From assembly GCA_017163975.1 (NCBI GenBank), contig JAFFSR010000004.1, forward strand, positions 8,990,001 through 9,054,000: a DNA stretch of 64,000 nt. The letters are read 5' to 3'. The notes beneath the pieces were generated by a model. It was given only the letters and a program-made list of their open reading frames with translations, had not been told where the DNA came from and searched no databases. Positions 32,926 to 47,816 of the stretch are shown here, piece by piece. The stretch's first letter is position 1. Every line of letters starts with the position of its first letter. A program made the translations under genes and the position numbers. The stretch is from Anastatus disparis (lineage: Eukaryota > Arthropoda > Insecta > Hymenoptera > Eupelmidae).

Positions 32926-33177
32926 CAGTGGGACCTCGATAACTTGCCGCGCACGGGGCTGTAGGGAAACAAAATTCTCAGAAAAGGCCAGTTACTGTGA
33001 AACCCCTCTATTGACAAGCGCGCTGTATCTTTCTCTTTCTCTCTTATACTTTAGGCGAAGAGGCGTGGTCAAGATATATACGTATAAGAGGTAGTGGGAG
33101 CCGATGTTTGTTTGCGTACGGAGGAGAAAAGACTCTTGTGGCAAGTTATACAGCGGCCAGTTATCCCAGTCCCAGTG
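32926..33177. mobile_element. Tigger/pogo-like MITE nested in the copia element
   Basis: 252 bp, flanked by TA on both sides (32924-32925 and 33178-33179). The left end CAGTGGGACCTCGATAAC is the typical Tigger/pogo terminus; the right end is its inverted, diverged copy (about 20 of 25 positions match). Less AT-rich than its host. No transposase. Confidence 0.75.
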
Positions 33178-33446
33178 TATCTAGTGTACATAAAAGTTCA
33201 AAGAAAAGTAGAATCAAAATTTCGAAAGCGGGGTAGAAGAATGATTTTTATTGAATATGCAAAAATTGGATATCTCTTCCTAAAAACCGGAGGGAGATAA
33301 ATTTAATGAGAGTAAAGATGTGAAATTTGAAATATAATAAAGACTGCGTAATGATTTGGCCCAATGACAATGAAAAATGAAATGATTTACCTGATTGAAG
33401 AAGGACTGTGAAGAATTCGTAAAAAAAGATTAAAAACGGAGGGAGA

Positions 33447-33447
<1 letters not shown>

Positions 33448-33474
<27 letters not shown>
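33448..33474 (+). repeat. Poly(A) run of 27
   Basis: Uninterrupted A27 inside the decayed copia pol region, after GGAGGGAGAT, a motif that also occurs at about 33290. It may be a microsatellite expansion or a scar of an inserted retrotranscript. Confidence 0.8.
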
Positions 33475-33477
<3 letters not shown>

Positions 33478-33779
33478 AGCAACAAAAAAATAAAGATATT
33501 TTTGAAAAAGAAGTTTTGTTGGTCGATAATAGCTTTTCAGATACACTTCTCGCCTTAAGCATGTTTTAAGTCTTATTAAACTTATCCAAAACAGCTAAAC
33601 ATGAAAGATGTGGCAATTAAAGGATTGTTAATCAAGTTTTTTTTTTCTTTATTAGCGAAGATTATTGAAGACTTAATGTCATTCAGAGAAGTATTGATAT
33701 TTTTCGAATAAATAAAGAGGCAAGATGTCATCGAAAAACAATGATGTGTCAATAACAGGAAAAACAACGAAAAATTGTG

Positions 33780-33906
33780 AATAGATCAAGAAGATAAAAG
33801 ACGGTATAAAACTCAATATTATAGATTCTAGATGGATCTTTAAGAGTGGAGAAGATGGTCAAAGAAAGCATAAAGCTCAATTAGTTATAAAAGCATTTAA
33901 AGATAA

Positions 33907-33949
<43 letters not shown>

Positions 33950-35110
33950 AACCTAAGAAAAACATATACGTCTGTATCAAGACCTCCAATAGTGAAAACA
34001 TTATTAGCTGTGGCAAATAAATATAACTTAGACATTTATCAATCAGTATTCTTAAATGGAATCACAAGTGAAGAAACCTACACGGAAATTCCGAATGTAC
34101 TGCGAATAAGCAATAAAGAATATAGAAATATAAAATGAAGAAATCTTAAGTATGCAAACTGAAAAGGGCACTTTACAGTCTGAAATTGTCTATTTATCTG
34201 GAGAAATGGAAAATATGGTCATATTATTACTTTATGTAGACGACATCCTTCTCACAAGCAACGACCATAAGAAAATGAATGATATAAAATCCAAACTCAA
34301 AGAGGAATTTTCAATGAAAGACTTAAGTAAACCTAAAGAATTCTTATCAACAAAATATATAGACCAATTGCTGAAGACATTTAAATTCGAAGAGATGTAT
34401 TTGCAAAGAATAACTCTCGTAACCACACAGGTTATTAACAAAGAGAGAAGAGACAGAGAAGATGAACATTTGAAAACAGTAACGATTGTTTCCGCACCTT
34501 ACAGAAAAGCTATTGGTTCGTTGTTATACTCAGCTGTTGCAATACGACCTGATATTTCTCATGCAACAAATCTACTAAGCATACATCAACCAAACTTTAC
34601 TATATGAATGAATGAAAAATGATGAGAATAATTTTCAGATATTTGAAGGGATGAAACAATTGACTCTTTGTTATCGTGCAAATAGAAATGATTTATAAGC
34701 ATTTGCTAATGCAAGTTTTGCCGATTGTAGTTTTGACTTTAATCACGTGTGGACATGTTATTCAGTTATTTGGTAATGCAATCACTTGACGTACGCACAA
34801 GCAATCTTATGTGGCTCTATCTGCTTGTCAAGCTGAGTCTGTCGCTACGAGTGAAACTTGTCAAGAACTAACTGCATCAAACAAATCAATAACCATAATG
34901 CTAGACAAGTCTTTTCATCCTATGAAATTATGGTGTGATAACAAGGCAGCAGGTGTAAGTGCAAAGATAACTGGTTGGAATAAACTTCGACACATGACGG
35001 AAGTAAGAGAGCATTATGTAAAATAATGCTTTAAAGAGATTTAGTCATGGTGTGCTGGATTCTCTCAAAAGAACAAAAGCTGATATTTTTACTAAGCCCT
35101 TCAGTGTACA
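33780..35110 (+). pseudogene. Copia pol relic: reverse transcriptase and RNase H
   Basis: Recognisable blocks in copia order but in different frames: DSRWIFK (about 33825), an SVSRPPIVKTLLAVANKY block with FLNG from 33962, LLLYVDDILL with the catalytic YVDD at 34233-34244, AIGSLLYSAVAIRPDI (about 34510), the RNase H segment SACQAES / LWCDNKAA (34811-35026), and ADIFTKPF near 35085. Internal stops (for example TGA at 34136), frameshifts and an inserted AT microsatellite (33909-33943) make it non-functional. Integrase upstream is not recognisable. Confidence 0.88.
33909..33943. repeat. (AT)n microsatellite
   Basis: About 17 AT units interrupting the reverse-transcriptase relic between its KAFKDKD-like and TYTSVSR blocks. 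Confidence 0.9.
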
Positions 35111-35149
35111 TAAGAATTTAACTGATAAAATTCTAAACAGAATTAAAAA

Positions 35150-35262
35150 TGTGTGAAGAGTGGTTGACTTGATTACAATAACCAAAGACGTGTAAAGAGT
35201 GATTGACTTGTAAAGATTGGTTTACAACGATTAAAGATGTGTAAAGAGTGATTTAATTTATT
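35150..35262 (+). repeat. Degenerate tandem repeats before the 3' LTR
   Basis: Three spaced copies of GTGT(G/A)AAGAGTG(A/G)TT, two followed by GACTTG, at about 35151, 35190 and 35239. The core is the same AAGAGTG motif found in the LTR and leader. Confidence 0.65.
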
Positions 35263-35512
35263 TATTTGTTTCAGAGAATAAAAACAAGCAATATTGAAGA
35301 CGTGAATCAAAAAGATGGGTAAATTCAAGAAAAGGAAACACTACAACTCAAAAATTCAAATAGAAAAATAAAATTCCTATTAATCTTGTCTTAAAATTAA
35401 AATTAAAATAAATTTTTGTTATTTAAATGTCAACAGTATTTTGTAATTTTATACGCAATTTATATGTCAAAATATATTTTAAAGTCTCACGTTAATAAAA
35501 CCAAAGGAGCAT

Positions 35513-35525
35513 GGTCGGGAGGGAG
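35513..35525 (+). promoter_or_regulatory. Polypurine tract
   Basis: A G/A-rich run (GGTCGGGAGGGAG) directly abutting the 3' LTR, the expected plus-strand primer site of an LTR retrotransposon. Confidence 0.7.
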
Positions 35526-35810
35526 TGTTAGAATATAAGTGCGCCCATGCACCTATGTACTATATATATAATATAAAGCATCTTGGTTTCCCCTCCTCTC
35601 CTCGTCTCCAAACTTGACCATAGCTGCCGTTTTGTCTTAGCTTTGGTATTTAGTCTTTGCTGTGCGCTTTATTAGAAAGTTTTTCCCTTTTCCTAAAGAG
35701 TGTTAACGACTGTTCTCACATATAAAGAGTGTTCATATAATTTCACACATATTAAAGAATGTTACAATTCTAATCTTGTTGTTTTATTTTATTAAACCAT
35801 ATCACCAACA
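35526..35810 (+). repeat. 3' LTR of the copia element
   Basis: 285 bp, same sequence and length as the 5' LTR, followed by the TTAGG target duplication. Confidence 0.95.
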
Positions 35811-35815
35811 TTAGG

Positions 35816-38210
35816 AAATAAACTTTTTATTTTCTTGCGTTTTCTCAAATATACTTATACATAATTTCCAAAGGAAAGGAAAGTTTATACCTAAATTCAA
35901 AAGTTGATTATGGGAAGACATACCGGCATAAAAAAATTTTTACAAAAATGGATTCTATTTCTACAAAAAATATTTAATTTTTTTACAGTTATATTTATTA
36001 ATAAATTCAACATCTGTTATTTTTTATCTTTCACAAAGTACAATAAGCAAATTTTAAATGAATGGAAGATAATAAAGTTTATCATATAATCATTTTGATA
36101 AGATATCAAATTTACCGTCAGATTCAATCAATTCAAAATTTTCTGTTTGAATATAAAAAAAATAACTTATTGAATGTTTGAAAACTTTGATATTATTAAA
36201 TTTAATAAATGTTTTGATTAAATTCAAACTTTTAGATTTCAAAATTTACATAGAGTGCCCATATTTTCTAACATTGATGAAAGTCCAAACATGTATTTTT
36301 GTTTAGTAAACTTTTCTATGTGAGAACATAGTATACTCAAATAATAATACTTGTGTGGATGCGCCAGTAATTGTGTCCTGTGTTTATAAAGTACAGGCAT
36401 CCAGTAATCGGAGCAGAATAAAAAAATTATATATTTATAAAATAAGCAGACGACAATCTAGTACCTGAGGCACCCAATAAGCTTTATATTTATAGTTTTT
36501 TAAATATTTTTTCATTTTATCGATAACGAAGCATACTTTTGATTAATTTAAATTCGTATTGTTTTGATTTTTGTTTCAAAAACTATGATTTTATTACTAA
36601 AATTATGATTTTATTGAACATGTTTATTTCACGGTAAAAACCCATGTTCTATTTTTAAATTTCCATAATTTTTTTCTTTAATTTAGTTAATAAAGTGATA
36701 TTCTCAAAAGTTATATGAATTTTTTTACTAAATATTTTATCATTTATCAAAAATCATTTGAGTTACCCTGCATTCGGATTCGCCCTTAGTATGTTTATAT
36801 TCTTTAGTTGATTAAAAATCTCAATTCTATTTTTTAAAAATATTTTGTTATACATAAAATAAATGTTTTAATAAAAATAATCAACCGCGACACAGAAAAT
36901 CATTTCAAGTGTTGAGATTAAAAAAAGTTATTGGCATTTCTAAAACACTTCATTGTAAGCGTAAACAAGATTATAAAAAAAAACAAAATAAAAAAATCAA
37001 GCAAACCTTATTGAATTTTTTTATCATAAATTTCGTTCTAAAATGGCATCTAATAAAAATTAATGATTAAGCTTTTTGTTAACTTTTTGTATTATTCCAT
37101 ATGATGATATTTTTTTTATCAACATAAACACACTTCTATCAACTCGTGCGAATATTTCTTCATTGTATGATAAATTGAAAATAAAAAAAGAAAAGAAAGC
37201 AAGGCAGATAAATTACTTACAGTATTGTAAAATTAAGTTCAATTAAATACAAAGAGTATAAAAAAAATAAATAATTTTATCATCTCACTCGGAATAAAGA
37301 TATATTTAAATGCTATTATAATTCATACGTCAACATCATGATTAAAATTCATTCAGCCGTTTGCTTGTAAAGTAAGATAACCGCGTCTGTATCGATCCAG
37401 ACAATTTTTTTTGTATTTCAAACTCATTGAAATTTCTTTGTACTGAAAAAAGTAATATGCATTTAATCGTTATTAATTTACATCTGATAATGAACAAAAA
37501 AAATTTTGAATAAATAAACTATCGTTTATTAAACAAATACCAATAAATCTTAGCTTAATGTACAAAAAGAAATATAAATATGTGTACCTTATAATAAATC
37601 TTATTTGCAAAAATAAATCTTGAACTAAAAGTAGACCAAAGTTTAACTGCTTTTCACAATGACTTTATAATTAAAACTGATAAGTGTTAATCGTACATAA
37701 CCGGCTCCTAATCATTTCTTTATAGATAAACGAGCAATGAAGTATCAGACGTTTTTTTTTATACATTCAATATTACCATGAATCTACATTAAATTATTTT
37801 TCAGATAAAGAAAATAACATTGTAATAAACATTTATAAATCGCACGTTATTGTGATGTATATTCGCTGTAGCGCGATGATTGAAGTTCATTAGAACTTCA
37901 AAGTCATTGATAATAGATATGCACGCGAAGTTTAAAGATGGTAAGAAGTTTTATGTCAAAGAAAGTTATTATCTTAATTATTATCGAGAGAAAAATTGTT
38001 TCTCATGCTGAACTATGCACTTTTCATTTGTAAAGAGGAAACGAGGCTGCTCAAAATTTCTGCTTTATTGAATGACATTTTAAATTTTGTGGTATGCGCA
38101 CGTTCAGTTTACACGTTTTAACGATCAGAAATTCATTTAATATCTGGATTTTATATTAGGATAATTAATGCTAGTTATGAAAATTAAAATTAATATTTTA
38201 ACTCTAAATC
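35816..38210. other. AT-rich DNA without a recognised gene
   Basis: No exon or RNA gene seen. A slightly GC-richer stretch at about 36345-36480 has short repeated ATGC/CCAGTAAT words but no recognisable identity. Confidence 0.45.
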
Positions 38211-38323
38211 TTAACGCGTGGGTCTAACAGACCCGTTTTTTTTTATAGATATTTAAGAAAAAAAATAAGTTATGGTGACTTGCTATATTTATTGTGATTG
38301 GGTCTGATAGACCCACATATTAA
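38211..38323. mobile_element. Very short piggyBac-like MITE with TTAA duplication
   Basis: TTAA at 38211-38214 and 38320-38323 flank 105 bp. Each end carries GTGGGTCTA(A/T)CAGACCC in opposite orientation, about 20 of 24 positions matching, and each terminal repeat is itself palindromic (GGGTCT/AGACCC). TTAA duplication is the piggyBac signature. No coding capacity. Confidence 0.7.
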
Positions 38324-40152
38324 AAAAAAAGTTGTTACAAATGTTTTTACAAAATATTTAATCTGCATAATTTAATTGATAAATCTAAACTTAGAAAATA
38401 AAGATTATGCATAAATGAAACCTCAACAGATTTTGAAGCAGTACTTAGTAGTAAGAACCAGTAAATAGTTTACAATTTTAAATCTAAAAAATTATTTTTT
38501 ATTAAAAGATTATATATGCCGTCATAACTTTAATGGAAATTTTTATATTCAGTCTAATAGTCAATTAATTTGATAAAATTATAAAAGATACGCATAGTAA
38601 TCATAAATACCAACGTTATTCAAATATTGCCGAATCTTACTTAATATTAATTTTATACAATTTTATTTAATTAATAACATATTTTGTTCATCTTTTATCA
38701 AATTTAACTCAAAAATTAAATTTAACTCAATCACAACTTAATACTTATCTTTTCTTAAGTTGCAAAATTTAACTATCATGAAATTATCTGCTGATGACCT
38801 TAAAAAATATTACAATTTATTGTTAAATATAAAATTGTGAGAAACTTTTTAGAATTTTTTTATTAATTTAATAGTTATTTTTGTTCTATATTCTATGATC
38901 TAATTTTTGGTCATTAAAATAATCAATTAAATTTTATTTTTTAATAATAATCTATATCTAAACACAAGGAAAGGAATCACAAAAATACATATTTGTAATC
39001 AAAATTTCTCTCACAGAAATCAACGTCTTTAAGCTCGAAATTATTTAAAACAATTATTTTATAAAAGTTCATTTGCATTGCGCAATGCAATTTAAGTTAA
39101 TCATACAACCTTTCGTGTTAATAAATTAATCATTTATAATTTCAATAAAATATTTTTAGTATAAACTAATTGATTTTCTTTAAAATAAAAAAAAAAGAAG
39201 CAAAGATTTTTCCAAACATTATATTTGATTCTCATAAACTTGATTTATATATGAAAGTATTGAAACGAGCGTTAAATTGCGCTTTCATTCCTTATGCAAT
39301 ATCTCACATTATATACATACCTTATAAAATAAAATCCACAGTATCTTTGTACTCTTTATTCAGCAATAACTTTCGTATTCGTTATTTCTCACACCAATCT
39401 CTACATACATTCAACCGTTTTCCAAATGCACAATACAAAAACTTGTCCGTTTCTTTCTTTCTACCTCTCGTTTTTCAAAAGAATACAAAAAAAACTATAT
39501 AGAAAAATATGAAAAAATACAATAATTTAAAGGAAAATTACAAAAAAGGAAAAGATTGTCAAAAATCGAGGAAATTTAACAAACACACAAGCTAAACGAA
39601 AATATGGACGGATTCTACATGATAATGTTGCCTGTCACTAAAAGACTGACGCATTAACGCACAGCACGCGCTCTCAACAAGAACTAAATATATAGAAAAT
39701 TGCCTTAACTGAAAAGGGAGAGGATTTTCTTATCAGTTTTACTCACGACTTTTTCACACACACGAGGCATGCCTTCTTCTTCCTCTTCTACTTCTATTTG
39801 TTTTTTCTTTTCTTTTTTTTTTATCTCGAGTGGTAATTATCTATGCGCACAGCATGCCGATTTTCTCTCCGCTGGGTGTCGGTTTTAGTTATTGTGCAGA
39901 TTTACAAGATTTTATTTCAAATTTTTTCTTGACGTTAGATTTAGTTTGGAAAATTTAATTTTTTTAAAATGTCATTATTTTGGTACAGTGTTGGGATTGG
40001 AATCGTTTTGTATTTTATTTTCTAATTATATTCAAAACAGATCAAAGTTAAACTTAAAATTTCTAATATTTTTATTTTAGCTTTTGTTCGTTAATCTTTT
40101 CATTAAAAAAAAAGATTTCTAATTGAATAAAATTAATTTCTTTTTTTTTTTA
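38324..40152. other. AT-rich DNA with one GC-richer patch
   Basis: No recognised gene. A 110-codon open frame at 39170-39502 resembles nothing I know. At about 39600-39890 base composition rises, with a long pyrimidine run and CGCGCTC/CGCTGGG words; this could be an unannotated promoter or non-coding first exon. Confidence 0.35.
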
Positions 40153-40213
40153 TTTAACGTCACTGTATTTATGCTATTATTTCGATACTGATTAGCGAGA
40201 AAAGTTGTCGTTA
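40153..40213 (-). mobile_element. tRNA-derived SINE, copy 2 (3' fragment)
   Basis: Only the 3' end of the family is present: TTTAACGTCACTGTATTT followed by a diverged ATTAGCGA segment. The tRNA head is missing. Confidence 0.65.
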
Positions 40214-40765
40214 AACTTATAAAATAGGAGACAGTTTAATATAAAAAATCACTATTATGTAGATTTTTGATAATGATAATTTTTGTACATCGTATAATAT
40301 CTATTGTTAGCTAAATTGAAAAAAAAAACTATTTAAAGTAGTATTAAAGGTTTTGTGATGAGTTTATTTGCCTTATAAACATCTTTCTACTTAATTTTTT
40401 TTCTTAAAATATTTTATTAAATAACGATCCTAAGGGCTTAAATATACAAAAAAATAAGCAGCTATAATATAAAGCTAATACAAATAAAACTTGAAAACTA
40501 TCCAAAATAATAATGATACTTTATTTATAAAGTTTTTAGTTTGTTATTTAACTGAGCTCTTTAAATTTTTTTAGATATACATTTTAGATGCAGTTAAATA
40601 AATAAGCCATTAATTTCTATTTCTAATTCGTTGTCAATTATTATGCTTGACAAAGTGAAAAAAAAATCAAAAGATAAAATTGTAATGACACCATAATAAT
40701 ATTAAAAAAAATTGCACGATCGAAAAAACTCGAAATATAGCAACAAGTACTCATACTTTTTTTAT

Positions 40766-40913
40766 TTGTATTTATACTATCATTTGCCATGCTAATTAAC
40801 AAAGCATATATAACAGTGGTGCTTGTATCTCAATCGGCCGCCGAGAACGGGATTTTAACTCGGGGCCTCGAGATTAAGAATCCAACACTCTACCGAAGAA
40901 GCCACTGACGACC
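40766..40913 (-). mobile_element. tRNA-derived SINE, copy 3 (internally deleted)
   Basis: Matches the family from TATTTATACTATCATT through ACAGTGGTGCTTGTAT to the tRNA-like head. It lacks the block between ATTA and AACAAAGCA and has a substituted B-box complement (GGGATTTTAACTC). Confidence 0.8.
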
Positions 40914-40999
40914 ACGTTTTTATTTTAATTCAAATTTAACCGCTATTTTTACATACAGTTATCAACGATCGATAAAAAATTCGAAAAATCATTCTAGCC

Positions 41000-41198
41000 G
41001 TGCATATTAATGTTTGGCGCTAGTATCGTCACTGCATGCGTCGCCCGTCGCCCACCACCGACGGCGAAAAAAAAAACACATTTCACCAACACGTCCTCAG
41101 TAAAAATAATTTCTCTCCATAGTCGCGATTGATTTTAAAACTATTTTTTCATGATTTTCATTCGTTTATCAACAATTTAAGGTGCGCGGCGAGAGAAC
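41000..41198 (+). promoter_or_regulatory. Probable STT3A promoter and non-coding first exon
   Basis: Locally GC-richer DNA (GTCGCCCGTCGCCCACC near 41040; GTGCGCGGCGAGAGAAC at 41182-41198) ends at a strong GTAAGT donor at 41199. A TTTTTAG acceptor ends at 41751, eight bases before the start codon, so an untranslated first exon is likely. Confidence 0.5.
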
Positions 41199-41758
41199 GT
41201 AAGTAATTAACAGAAAGAAAGAAATTTTTTCTCATCATTTTAGGTTTGGTATTGTTTAGAAGTGTTATCTCGTTTTTTTTTAAACTCAAACACTTGTACA
41301 GCCGGCCGGTTGGTATATATATATTAGTTTCCGTGATACGTGGTCAACTTTGCGGTATATTGCGGATGTATACTTGTTTCTTTCCTTTTTTATTTTTGCG
41401 ATAGTTTGTGTATATTTTGTATATTAATTCACTTATAATAATCAAATTATTTAGTAAGTCTTAAAAATTTAGCTCTCCATTTTTCTAAAAAAATTTTTGG
41501 ATTTGTGCATATATTTATTTTGTTTAATATTTTATTTATTTGTTTTTAGTTATTTTTGAACTCATAATCATAAATATTTATTTATAATTTTCATTCAAAT
41601 TATAAATGTTTATTAGTTGTTAAATATTGTGATACATAAAATTAACTTAAAATCAATAATTTTTTCTTAATAATTTATGAGATTGATGAAATAATTAAAA
41701 ATAAATCAAATAATAATAGTATAATAATCTTATTATTTTATCCATTTTTAGAACAACC

Positions 41759-46313
<4,555 letters not shown>

Positions 46314-46631
46314 CGATTTACATAAGTTCCTTAAAAGAAAAAAAATAGTCCGATGAAAAAAAACGTGTTTGAACTTCCAGTGATAAAAGAATTAACAGAA
46401 AAACTTTTCTATCATATTTTTTTTTATGTCACAAAGTGATTTTTTTTTACTGCTGTCCATCGCACCGATACGTAAGTTCAGTGCTGTATGTTATAAATAA
46501 GATTTTTTTAATGATTATAAATATAACTTTTTCAAGTTTTTCGAAAAAAAAAAGAATCTAAAGACTTATTTTCACTAATACTTAATCCTATAAATCATTA
46601 ATTCCTTTTTTACAATTTTTTTTTATTATTT

Positions 46632-46822
46632 TCTTTAACGCCGCTGTATTCATGCTATCATTGCAATGCTAATTAGCGACGGAGGTCGTTTCAGTGTGTT
46701 TGTGAACAAAGCACATGTATCACATACAGTGGTGTTTGTATCAATCGAACGAAAGCGGGATTCGAACTCGAGTAGTCGAGATTATGAATCCATCGCTCTA
46801 TCGACTGAGCCACTGAGACCTC
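46632..46822 (-). mobile_element. tRNA-derived SINE, copy 7
   Basis: Full-length copy just downstream of STT3A. On the minus strand the A box reads TGGCTCAGTCGA and the B box GAGTTCGAATCC, the best-preserved Pol III promoter in the set. Confidence 0.92.
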
Positions 46823-47340
46823 TCTTATACAATTAAAACGCACATTATATATATATATTTTTTAAATCAAGGATATTTATTTCACTTTTAAATTAAAAAA
46901 TAACTCGGTTGACTTAAAACATTTTAATAATATATTTTGAATAAAATATTTATTTTTCTTTTTCTCTTTAATCGACTCATCAAATGAGAAGAGAGTCAAC
47001 ACGCTTTGCCACTGTTCTTCCATTGACATGGCACACTAGTCATTCATATTTTTTTTATTATTTATTTATGTTCATTTATGAATTAAAAAAATACGATTAA
47101 CAATTTACATTTTAATATTTTACAATTTCTCTTCTTATTGCATAAAAAATTATCAATTATTCAATAGACTTACAATCGATTGTAAAAAGAAACTCAAAAA
47201 AGAGATAATAAAATGAAAAAAAAATAAAAATAAAAAAGGAAAACAAGGTTTATATAAAAATGAGAAAAATCAGAAAGTAAATTACGACGGTATTCATTCA
47301 TATAAAAAAAATGAGTATTGTGATTTTTTTTTAATTATTA

Positions 47341-47524
47341 TTTAACGTCGCTGTATTTCAACTATCTTTGCGATCCTAATTAGCGACGGAGGTCTTCAGT
47401 GTGTTTGTGAACAAAGCACATGTAATATACAGCGGTGCTTCTATCAATCTCCGAGAGCAGGATTCGAACTCAAGATTTCGAGATTACAAATCCATTGCTC
47501 TGTCGAGTGAGCCACTGGCGACCT
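47341..47524 (-). mobile_element. tRNA-derived SINE, copy 8
   Basis: Full-length minus-strand copy 177 bp past the expansion stop codon, in sense with that gene, so probably within its 3' UTR. Confidence 0.9.
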
Positions 47525-47700
47525 CAATATAACGATAATAATATACAAGTTTTGTTTTATAGATACAAAAAAAATGACGGAGAGCGAGATAAAAGAGGGA
47601 GGTAGAGTAGAAATAAAGTTATAGTAAGAAATTGAAAAAGGAAAAAAAACAATGTAGTCAGAAGAAAAAGAGAGACGCAATTTTTTTTTGTTCTTAAATT

Positions 47701-47816
47701 CTAATCCCATTCGCCGATGAACATAGCGCGAGGTGCAGGTGGTATCATGCCTCTCGTTGGGATGGGTAACTTTCCGTAAATGTGATTGTATGGAGAATCG
47801 ATTCTATCGTCCGAAT
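47701..47816 (-). CDS. exp: expansion-like terminal exon
   Basis: DSDDRIDSPYNHIYGKLP, PTRGMIPPAPRAMFIGEWD, then TAG at 47703-47701. Acceptor TTTTTTACAG. Confidence 0.85.

Larger units (their letters stand above)
27932..35810 (+). mobile_element. Copia-type LTR retrotransposon, coding region decayed
   Basis: 7879 bp with 285-bp LTRs (27932-28216, 35526-35810) that are identical by eye and end TG...CA. A 5-bp target duplication TTAGG lies at 27927-27931 and 35811-35815. A primer-binding site like the copia initiator-Met-tRNA type follows the 5' LTR, and a purine tract precedes the 3' LTR. Relics run in copia order: gag zinc knuckle (31288), reverse transcriptase with YVDD (34233), RNase H (34811-35026) and a C-terminal ADIFTKPF. 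Stops and frameshifts break the reading frame throughout, so this copy encodes no intact polyprotein. It is longer than classical copia (about 5 kb), partly through a 2-kb leader and a nested MITE. Confidence 0.95.

Noticed and set aside
39170..39502. 110-codon open frame
   Set aside because: AT-driven composition, no motif, no ATG (starts at TTG), no neighbouring gene context.
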